From assembly GCA_002354005.1 (NCBI GenBank), contig DEKS01000003.1:1-20229 (forward strand): a stretch of 20,229 nt of DNA, read 5' to 3'. The DNA comes from Bacteroidales bacterium UBA2716. Its GTDB lineage: Bacteria; Bacteroidota; Bacteroidia; Bacteroidales; UBA932. How positions within the stretch are numbered: position 1 is the first letter of the stretch; each line of letters starts with the position of its first letter. Shown one piece after another: positions 1 to 6,977 of the stretch. Made by a program: the position numbers and the translations under genes. Under the pieces are notes generated by a model that did no database searches, was not told where the DNA came from, and saw only the letters and a list, made by a program, of their open reading frames with translations.

Positions 1-102
1 CGCGCGGGCTCCCATGCCGCCGCTCAGAACCTCAAGGGAATAGAAACCTACGGCCCCGCCCGCAAGGAGTTCGAGGCCTGGAAAGCAGTAATGAACAAAT
101 AA
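1..102 (+). CDS. C-terminal end of an unidentified protein (5' truncated)
   Basis: The reading frame is open from the first base and ends at TAA 100-102, giving 33 residues. The visible tail has an Ala-rich stretch followed by charged helical sequence (KGIETYGPARKEFEAWKAV). This resembles the last helix of a helical-repeat (TPR-like) protein, but it is too short to assign a family. It ends 18 bp before the first fimbrillin gene on the same strand, so it probably belongs to the same operon. Known Bacteroidales mfa/fim operons often begin with DUF3575/DUF3868-type outer-membrane genes, and a DUF3868 protein with a TPR tail would fit here. That identification is inference from position only. Confidence 0.6.
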   Translation, partial: RAGSHAAAQNLKGIETYGPARKEFEAWKAVMNK

Positions 103-120
103 TTATTAATTTTTATAGGT
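103..120 (+). promoter_or_regulatory. AT-rich leader before the first fimbrillin start
   Basis: This 18-bp spacer has only two G and no C, and lies directly before the ATG of the 800-aa fimbrillin. It contains no Shine-Dalgarno match. In Bacteroidetes, A/T-rich unstructured leaders are associated with efficient initiation, which would suit an abundant pilin. The spacer is too short to hold a full Bacteroidetes promoter (-33 TTTG and -7 TAnnTTTG), so transcription most likely reads in from upstream. Confidence 0.35.
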
Positions 121-2523
121 ATGAAAACCAAGTTAACAATCTTGAGCGCACTTTCCATAGTGGCTCTCATGGCTTGCCAAAGGGAAGCCGTAGAGGTTGC
201 TCCTAACAACCCCACCTACAATCCCGACGACAATACCGTGCTCACCAAACTGGTGCTGAACGTGTCTTCCGCTGCGTCGGAAACCAAGCAAACGGCAACG
301 GCTGTCCAGGCGGGCGGTGGCAATTTCCGTGGTATGCAGGATGTACACCTGCTCACTTACAGTATCGATAAAGTGGGCCCCGATAACCAGCCTTTCCTTT
401 TCGATGTGACCGGTTACAAAGCCACCAAGGATTTTGATCTGGGTGATATGATGCTGGAAGGGGATGCTACCACCACCAGTGGTATTCGCGTTCTTCAGCT
501 GGCTCTTCCTCTGGAAACCAATACGGTCCTGTTGTACGGCCGGGCTACACGTACCGGTAATGATACGGATGAAAAGCTGGGCAACGTGGATGCCGCCGGT
601 AGCGCAACCGATGTTACGCTGGATAATGTGACATTCTCCTTAAAAGACCGAATGAATGGAAAGAATGATGCATTTAAACTTTTTGGAGATTTGATGGGCC
701 GTATCCTTACCGGTATTATGAATACGGGTCTGGAGGTGCAGACGGCGGCCCGTGGATATAAGATTAAGTCGGGAGCAGAGACGGTGGACGGTCGTTACCA
801 TTTCTGGTGGCCGGACGATGCCACGGGACGGGCCCTTGCGCAGAAGGATGTTACCGATGGTGCTGAGCACTACGACAAAAATACTGGTATTAACTATACT
901 TTCCATATTGGAAGTATAACTTGGCGGCAACTTGGAGACCAGTTTGGCGCCGGTACGTCCATGGCTCCTTTGGCAGCTGTGGTGGGTGAAACGTATCATA
1001 ACATTATGACCATCCAGTCTAAAACGGTTGGTGGAGAAGTATTAAAGGAACTTCGCTCCGCATCGTCTGGCTCCGTTCTGCGTCTGACGGAGGACCTTTA
1101 CAGTATTCTGTCCCGTGTTGTGTTGGCTACGCCTACTACGGCCGATGAAAGAATAGCCCAACTGCTTGCGACTGAGATAATTACCCGCGCGGCGAATTTC
1201 TTTTCCGTAGATGAAAACGGAAAAACTTCTTATAAGCCCTTCGAGACCATTATGGCCAGTGTTGATGCCATGATTCCGGATAGAAGCAAAAACACCTATA
1301 CTTCCGGGACTGCCGATCTGGGAGGTGGCGTTGTATTAAATGCTACACTGGATGATACGTTCTTCTACAGAGTAGATGGGACCACTATACAAGTGGGCTT
1401 CCCTCAAAATTTGGGTTTGCCGTTAGGTTCTGCCATTATGACATTCATTAATCCCCATGATAAAAGTGAGATGGCGCCGGATTATAATGTGGTCACTTAT
1501 CTTGACGAGGTCCCCGCATACGGCGTGGGTGGCGGCGCTTTCCCTATCACCAACTACCGTTATCCGGCAGAGCTGATGTACTATACCAATTCCAACATCC
1601 GTACCGCCAATGAACTCAAGCAGAATGGCGATTTCCCTGGTACTACGGGCGTCTGGTGGAACGATACTTATTGGGGAGGATGGACCGGTGGTAATATCAT
1701 CAAGTCTACCACCCAGAGCGTGGGCGTAGCCAAGACCATTAACTATGGCACTGCCCTTTTGGCTACTAAGGTAGGTTATAGCGCCAGCGTTATTTACGAC
1801 AATAATAAAGGTATCAAGGGACATGAGACGGAAGAAAATAACTCCATCAACGTGGGAGAAGCTTCCAACATGTTCGAGGTAACGGGTATTATGATTGGTG
1901 GCGTTTGTGACCAGGTGGGCTGGAACTTCCTCCCCAAAACCAGCGATTTTACCAAAATGATTTACGACGATCTTTCCTTTGATGGAGACGATGATACTCC
2001 TGGGGCTATTGCAATACCCAAATATACCGCTACGGCTGCAGACCGTTACACCAAGGATATCTATACCCTTACTTTTGACAATTACGACAAGTCCAAGGAC
2101 CCCGACAAGCAGAGTATTGTTTACATTGCACTGGAACTCAAGAACAAAACAGGACAGGACCTTTGGGGTGAGCTGAACATTATCAGAAGAGACGGTACCT
2201 TCTACCTGGTAGGTGCTTTGGATCCCACTAATGCAGCCGCCGTCGAAAAGTTCAAGGATGCAACGGGAAATATTAATCTGGCTCGAAAAGATTTCTATTA
2301 TCCTCCTTTCGATGCAAACGGTAAGACCATCAACGCTCCGCGCGTATTCATGCAGGACTACGTTACAACGGTGAAGATGAACTTTACCCCGGAATCCCTC
2401 GCACACGCTTATGTGACCATGCCGGACCTCCGCGCCGGCCAGGTCTCCCTGGGCCTTTCCGTGGACGTGAATTGGCAAGGCGGTTACGACTTTGATGTCA
2501 ATTTGGGGGGGGCAACTAATTAA
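121..2523 (+). CDS. Mfa1-like major fimbrial subunit (type V pilin), lipoprotein precursor
   Basis: Probable shaft-forming pilin exported as a lipoprotein and assembled on the outer membrane. The signal peptide has Lys at 2 and 4, a hydrophobic core, and lipobox LMAC with Cys19. A strand (LVLNVSS, about 44-50) is followed by T55-K56, the likely maturation site, then the fimbrillin signature NFRGMQDVHLLTY (68-80). LLYGRA lies at 137-142. The C-terminus has MPDL (767-770) and a strand ending VDVNWQGG (781-788), the expected donor-strand region. These blocks recur in the 634-aa gene two positions downstream, so the two are paralogues. At 800 aa it is larger than the P. gingivalis Mfa1 I know (about 560 aa), implying extra domain material in the middle. 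Its coding sequence is AT-richer than its neighbours, and a G8 run lies seven codons from the end. Family assignment is by remembered motifs; major-subunit status is inferred from first position and length. Confidence 0.85.
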   Translation: MKTKLTILSALSIVALMACQREAVEVAPNNPTYNPDDNTVLTKLVLNVSSAASETKQTATAVQAGGGNFRGMQDVHLLTYSIDKVGPDNQPFLFDVTGYKATKDFDLGDMMLEGDATTTSGIRVLQLALPLETNTVLLYGRATRTGNDTDEKLGNVDAAGSATDVTLDNVTFSLKDRMNGKNDAFKLFGDLMGRILTGIMNTGLEVQTAARGYKIKSGAETVDGRYHFWWPDDATGRALAQKDVTDGAEHYDKNTGINYTFHIGSITWRQLGDQFGAGTSMAPLAAVVGETYHNIMTIQSKTVGGEVLKELRSASSGSVLRLTEDLYSILSRVVLATPTTADERIAQLLATEIITRAANFFSVDENGKTSYKPFETIMASVDAMIPDRSKNTYTSGTADLGGGVVLNATLDDTFFYRVDGTTIQVGFPQNLGLPLGSAIMTFINPHDKSEMAPDYNVVTYLDEVPAYGVGGGAFPITNYRYPAELMYYTNSNIRTANELKQNGDFPGTTGVWWNDTYWGGWTGGNIIKSTTQSVGVAKTINYGTALLATKVGYSASVIYDNNKGIKGHETEENNSINVGEASNMFEVTGIMIGGVCDQVGWNFLPKTSDFTKMIYDDLSFDGDDDTPGAIAIPKYTATAADRYTKDIYTLTFDNYDKSKDPDKQSIVYIALELKNKTGQDLWGELNIIRRDGTFYLVGALDPTNAAAVEKFKDATGNINLARKDFYYPPFDANGKTINAPRVFMQDYVTTVKMNFTPESLAHAYVTMPDLRAGQVSLGLSVDVNWQGGYDFDVNLGGATN
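2505..2512 (+). repeat. G8 homopolymer in the last codons of the first fimbrillin
   Basis: Eight consecutive G bases encode part of the C-terminal NLGGATN. Gain of one G would give NLGGGN then stop; loss of one G would give NLGGQLIN then stop, because TAA, TAA and TAG occur close together in all three frames after the tract. Slippage would therefore change only the last few residues and not truncate the protein. A sequencing or assembly error in the run length is also possible. Confidence 0.6.
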
Positions 2524-2542
2524 TTAGCCAATTCCAACAGTT

Positions 2543-3550
2543 ATGACCATGTCTTTAAAACGGTGGATTCTTCTTATCCCCGGACTTGTAGCCCTCACTG
2601 GCTGCAGCCTGGTGGATCAGGATTTGACTGCCTGTGAGTCGGAGTACCAGCTGGCGTATGAGCTCCAGCTGGTAACCAACATCACCACCGAGTTGGAGAC
2701 GGAACTTAGTTTGGATACCGAAGCCGCCGTAGCTACATCCCTGAAGGCCTACCTGAACAATGTCTTCACAGATCGCGCCCACGATGTAGACCTGTCATTC
2801 TACGCCGTAGAAGGCGAGAAAAACCGCCTGCATCACGAGCATCACATCATGGATGCCACCCAAACCAGCTATACGCTTCGCATTCCGGTGAACCGCTACT
2901 TGCATCTGGGCCTGGCCAACCTGGAGAACAATGCTTCCCTGGCACTGGTTGGTGACCAGACCAGCACCGGAAGCCGCCTCCAGCAGGAGATTGCAGATAC
3001 GCTCCGGCCCCATCGGGAGGGCGTATTCACAGCTCGTTCCTACATGGATGTGCAGGAGGGGAAAGACCAGCAGTTCAAGGTGAACCTGTATATGGCCAAC
3101 AGTGCAACTGCCCTGGTTCTGGACACGCTGGGAAGCGGCGTAAAGGATATTCGGGTATATGCCCTCGGTTTTGCCACCGCCTTTGACGTGGCAGACAGCG
3201 TGTACCGCTTTCAGCACACGCCGGTTATTGCGGCCGACCCGGTGAAGGTGGCCACTCCCGGTTCGGAGCTTTGCTTTGCCACGGTGAATTTCCCTTCCCG
3301 TGTGCCTCAGACCAAGGCCGGGGAAGAAGAAGAGGTTACCTATTGGGAGTATCACGTGTATTCCACCCTCCCCGGTGGCAGCATTACGGAAACCCGGCTG
3401 TCGGTCCGGCGCCCCCTGCTTCCGGCGCAGCTGGAAATCCTGAAGGCCAAAGTGTACGGGAACGGTGCCCTGGAGCCCGGAGACCACACGGTGGGGGTGG
3501 ATGTGAATGTAGACTGGAGACCCGGGATGGATCACGAAATTAGCATGTAA
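2543..3550 (+). CDS. FimB/Mfa2 family fimbrial anchor lipoprotein
   Basis: Probable outer-membrane anchor that holds the pilus base and limits its length, as FimB and Mfa2 do in Porphyromonas gingivalis. The lipoprotein signal is KRW plus a hydrophobic core and lipobox LTGC, with Cys21 the lipid site. Next comes the family-type DQDLTAC (25-31) and a beta-rich region with AHDVDLSFY (79-87) and ARSYMDVQEG (164-173). The C-terminal strand VGVDVNVDWRPG (317-328) is typical of this family. The length of 335 aa matches the usual 300-350. It lacks the Thr-Lys/Arg dipeptide found after the lipobox in all the other lipoproteins of the operon, which fits an anchor that keeps its lipid. ATG 2543 and ATG 2549 are both possible starts and differ by two residues. 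It lies 19 bp after the first fimbrillin and 2 bp before the second. Confidence 0.88.
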   Translation: MTMSLKRWILLIPGLVALTGCSLVDQDLTACESEYQLAYELQLVTNITTELETELSLDTEAAVATSLKAYLNNVFTDRAHDVDLSFYAVEGEKNRLHHEHHIMDATQTSYTLRIPVNRYLHLGLANLENNASLALVGDQTSTGSRLQQEIADTLRPHREGVFTARSYMDVQEGKDQQFKVNLYMANSATALVLDTLGSGVKDIRVYALGFATAFDVADSVYRFQHTPVIAADPVKVATPGSELCFATVNFPSRVPQTKAGEEEEVTYWEYHVYSTLPGGSITETRLSVRRPLLPAQLEILKAKVYGNGALEPGDHTVGVDVNVDWRPGMDHEISM

Positions 3551-3552
3551 GA

Positions 3553-5457
3553 ATGGCAAGACGTTTTTCTTATGGCATGATGTTTTGTCTGCTGGCGGCC
3601 CTGTCGCTGGCAGGGGTAACTGCGTGCCAGCGGAAAGACGCCCTGCCGGAAGACAAGACCGGAATCCTGAAATCGGTGCGCCTGTCCTTGTCAGTAGGGG
3701 GCGCTCCTCAGACCAAGATGGATACCGGTGTCCTCACAGAGCTGGCGGAAACCTCTCCTGCGTTCACCGGACTTACGGATATCAAGATGGTTGCCTTCGA
3801 CAGGGAAGGAGAGGTCCTGGGGACCGATCATGCCTTGAATCTCCCCATTCAGGTTCCGTCCTTCAATGAACTCAATTACGGCAATGCTTCGGCCTATTTC
3901 TATCCCAGCGGCATAGACACCTTCCTGCCCATCGGGACTGCTTCCGTTCTTCTGTACGGAAGGGCTCCCGGGAACGACAAGCGTGTTTCCGGTTCCCTGA
4001 TTCCCCAAGGGTTCGACACGCAGAATACCACGGCGCAGGCTTCTTCGTTGGCCTTTGTCCCGGATGTGATGTGTCCCGGTGACGATACCCCCTCGGAGGC
4101 CACCGTGATTGCCCATGTGGTGAACAGTATCATGCTGGGCGCTCCCGTCCGTATCAATGGCCGTTACCAGCGGGGCGCAGAGCTTGTCAATACGCAGGTG
4201 GTGGTGAACTGGAACGAGAGCGTGGAGGATGTGAACCTTAGCAAGGCCTACACGGACATCACCAATGACGGCGCCATCATTCCGGGTTCCGGCCCCATGG
4301 TAGAATCCATGCTGTCCTCCTTGTATTCCTTCTTCATGGGGTACGAGAGCCACAACGAGAACCCGTACGAGATTACAGAAAACGGGGAGCACTATCCGGT
4401 GCAAAAGCTAACCGGGGAGCCTCTTCTGTACAGGGACATCTTCAATGAGCTCAGGGCAGAAGTCCTGAACCGTTTCACGGCAAATACGGCCTATGCCTCG
4501 CAATACCTTACGGTAGACCGCCAAGAGCTCACCGTCCGTTTTAACCAGCAAACCTGGCAGCATCTGAGCACCTATCCGGAGAGCATGGGCCTTCCTGCAG
4601 GCTGTGCCATCCTCCGCTGGACGCCCACAGGCTTTGTGGTGCCCCGGATCAGCGGCGTAGAGGGCATGGCGCCCATCAACCGCTACTGTTTCCCTACCGG
4701 GTTGTACTATTATGTGAACACCACCATCAAAACGTCCCAGGACAAGAATATTGCGCAGTCTTACAGTTCGCATAACACCTGGCAGGATGTTTTGGACGAC
4801 TATACGCTGGGTACATCCATTACCAGCAATACCACGTCCGTGGCGCTGGTAAAGCCTCTCCAGTTTGCGGTAGGCATGCTTTCCGCCACCGTGCAAAGCG
4901 ACCGCGACTGGCTGCAGGACAACGACGGCCTTCCGGAAACCACGGTATTTGCCACCGGCGAGAACCTTCCCGTCACCGGCATTATCCTGAGCGGACAGTA
5001 CGCCCAGAACTTTGACTTTACACCGGTCGCCCAGGCGGTCGAAAACGGAGAGGAGTATTTCTCCTACGACAACCTCACGCCGGGTGTGTATATGACCAAA
5101 GTCAAATCGGCCCCCATCCGGACGCTTTCCCTTCCCACCCCGGAAGGAAAAGATATCTACTTCACGCTGGAGTTCCTTAACAACAGCGGAAAAACCTTCT
5201 TCGGGGCCGATGGCCGTGTCCTCCCCGGCCGCAAATTCTATATGGTGGGAAAGATGGAACTGCCCACGGACCCTGTGAAACGGAAGTTCGAGCAGGTGTT
5301 TATCCCGGACCACATCACCACGCTGACGTGCACCATTTATTCGCTCGCCGGCGCATACAACGCCGTTCCGGACCTGGGCATCCCGCAACTGGTGATTGGC
5401 GTCCAAACGCAGGTAAACTGGGAAATGTCTTCTCCCGCTACGTTATTGTTTGAGTAA
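3553..5457 (+). CDS. Second Mfa1-like fimbrial subunit, lipoprotein precursor
   Basis: A fimbrillin of 634 aa paralogous to the 800-aa protein at the start of the operon. Lipobox VTAC places the lipid site at Cys25. The strand VRLSLSV (42-48) precedes T54-K55, and FTGLTDIKMVAF (71-82) matches the same block of the first fimbrillin. LLYGRA (135-140) is identical in both. The final segment holds AVPDLG and the strand IGVQTQVNW, matching the donor-strand region of the paralogue. It starts 2 bp after the anchor gene, and its TAA overlaps the next ATG by one base (TAATG), so translation is probably coupled. A place after the anchor gene suggests a minor or accessory shaft/adaptor pilin, in the position occupied by accessory subunits in mfa and fim loci. 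It could instead be an alternative major subunit; sequence alone does not decide. Confidence 0.82.
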   Translation: MARRFSYGMMFCLLAALSLAGVTACQRKDALPEDKTGILKSVRLSLSVGGAPQTKMDTGVLTELAETSPAFTGLTDIKMVAFDREGEVLGTDHALNLPIQVPSFNELNYGNASAYFYPSGIDTFLPIGTASVLLYGRAPGNDKRVSGSLIPQGFDTQNTTAQASSLAFVPDVMCPGDDTPSEATVIAHVVNSIMLGAPVRINGRYQRGAELVNTQVVVNWNESVEDVNLSKAYTDITNDGAIIPGSGPMVESMLSSLYSFFMGYESHNENPYEITENGEHYPVQKLTGEPLLYRDIFNELRAEVLNRFTANTAYASQYLTVDRQELTVRFNQQTWQHLSTYPESMGLPAGCAILRWTPTGFVVPRISGVEGMAPINRYCFPTGLYYYVNTTIKTSQDKNIAQSYSSHNTWQDVLDDYTLGTSITSNTTSVALVKPLQFAVGMLSATVQSDRDWLQDNDGLPETTVFATGENLPVTGIILSGQYAQNFDFTPVAQAVENGEEYFSYDNLTPGVYMTKVKSAPIRTLSLPTPEGKDIYFTLEFLNNSGKTFFGADGRVLPGRKFYMVGKMELPTDPVKRKFEQVFIPDHITTLTCTIYSLAGAYNAVPDLGIPQLVIGVQTQVNWEMSSPATLLFE

Positions 5458-6977
5458 TGAGAAAGTGTTTGTTCATAGCGTTTCTGCTGCCGGTGGTTCT
5501 TGTAGCCGCCTGCAGCCGCAGTGCCTATGAGCAGGGGGAATTCCCGGAACTGAGCATCGCCATCGAGTTCCCGGACAGCTATGTGCCCCAGACGCGTGCC
5601 ACGGTAGGGGAAATCCCCGCAGAGGCCGATGAAAACGCCATCCATGACCTGGCCATCTGGGTGTTCTATTCTACCGGAGAGCACGCCCACCAGAAGGTGG
5701 GGAGCCTCCTGGTGAACAACACCGCCGATCTTCCTGTGGCGGGCGGCGTCCGTAAGTATGCCCTTCGCGTGGACCAGGCGTTTATGCTGGAACGTCCCAA
5801 GGTAGATGTATTTGTGCTGGTGAACCGCGCTTCCATTGGCAGCAATTTAACGGAAAATGCCACCTGGGACGAGGTAAACGACGCCCTGTTTGGCGGGAAT
5901 CCCTATTTCAGTCCCAACCAGCCGGTGTCGGCTGTGCCTTCCGGCGGCCTTCCCATGAGCGGTGTGGGCAAGGGACTTACCGTGGGCGGAGAAGAACCTT
6001 TCCTGAAGGTGCCCACCATCTCGCTGGGCCGTGCCGTCTCCAAACTCCGTTTTGTGTTCTGCCAGATGCTCACGGAGAACAATACGGAGGAGTCATATGC
6101 GATTGAGCGGGTGGTCCTGAATGGGAACCAGATCCCCATGTACCAATATGTGTTCTCCACCGCCTCCTACAGAATCCAGCCGAACAACTATGTGTCGGCC
6201 GCGATGGAGATTCCTTGGCCCAATACGTTGGAGCTGAAGTCCTCCGAGGCTCCGGAAATCTATTCCTATGCCGGTCAGGACGGTCCCAGCTATGAACAGC
6301 TTATCAAGGACGGCATTACCGGAAACCACCTCTCGCACCTGGGAACCTATTACCTCCGGGAAACCGACAAAGCCTTAAGGGGAACCGTGTATTATTCCAT
6401 TACCAAGAGTGGGGTAACCCAGCATAAAGAGATGGATTTCTACATGGCCGCCTCCGGCGACTTTGCGCGTAACCACATCTGGACCGTGTATGGTTACTTT
6501 ATCTCTAACCGCACCCTCCAGCTGGCGGTGAGCGCCCTGCCCTGGGACAAGAACAACTACACCATCGAATTCTCTACCGCCTCCCTTCAGGTTACCCAGA
6601 AGTTCATCGTGGAGGAAAATTCGGCCACCATCGTTCCCGCCGGACCCAAGGACCACTACAACGTGTTCCTGGATGCCAACCGGGCGGCGCACGGCTATTT
6701 GTATGTCACCACGCCCCAGGGCGGGAAACTGGAGATTATCAAGGAGGGTGCCGTCACGGACGTGGAAGCATATACCGTTACTCCCGGTGAAGCCACCATC
6801 AACCCTTCCAAGAACGGCGGCCGCATAGACATCACCATCGACCGCAACCAGGACTATTCCGGGGACCCTTCCGGAAAAACCATTACCTTGTCATTTAAAG
6901 CGTATACGCCGGACGGAGACCGTGAGATTTCCGGTGCGTCCGAGTGTATCGACCAAGTATATCATTTCTATCTGTGA
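5457..6977 (+). CDS. Accessory fimbrial subunit, lipoprotein precursor
   Basis: A 506-aa protein with signal peptide MRKCLF plus hydrophobic core and lipobox VAAC (Cys19). The strand LSIAIEF (32-38) is followed by T46-R47 and the second strand IHDLAIWVFY (62-71), the same N-terminal plan as the other subunits. A block with GRAVSKLRFVF and a later segment YMAASGDFARNHIWTVYGYF (329-348) followed by ALPW (360-363) are typical of Bacteroidales accessory fimbrial proteins. The last 140 residues read as an Ig-like beta domain. I do not recognise a characterised orthologue; its operon position recalls the accessory proteins Mfa3-5 or FimC-E. ATG 5457 overlaps the upstream stop by one base, and its own TGA overlaps the next GTG by four bases. 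Confidence 0.75.
   Translation: MRKCLFIAFLLPVVLVAACSRSAYEQGEFPELSIAIEFPDSYVPQTRATVGEIPAEADENAIHDLAIWVFYSTGEHAHQKVGSLLVNNTADLPVAGGVRKYALRVDQAFMLERPKVDVFVLVNRASIGSNLTENATWDEVNDALFGGNPYFSPNQPVSAVPSGGLPMSGVGKGLTVGGEEPFLKVPTISLGRAVSKLRFVFCQMLTENNTEESYAIERVVLNGNQIPMYQYVFSTASYRIQPNNYVSAAMEIPWPNTLELKSSEAPEIYSYAGQDGPSYEQLIKDGITGNHLSHLGTYYLRETDKALRGTVYYSITKSGVTQHKEMDFYMAASGDFARNHIWTVYGYFISNRTLQLAVSALPWDKNNYTIEFSTASLQVTQKFIVEENSATIVPAGPKDHYNVFLDANRAAHGYLYVTTPQGGKLEIIKEGAVTDVEAYTVTPGEATINPSKNGGRIDITIDRNQDYSGDPSGKTITLSFKAYTPDGDREISGASECIDQVYHFYL

Noticed and set aside
1..120. Possible invertible promoter upstream of the fimbrial operon
   Set aside because: Many Bacteroides surface loci use these, but no inverted repeat pair is visible in the short stretch available and the real operon start is outside the window.
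1423..2478. 351-codon open frame antisense to the first fimbrillin
   Set aside because: Contained in the sense gene and without family features; explained by codon bias of the sense strand.
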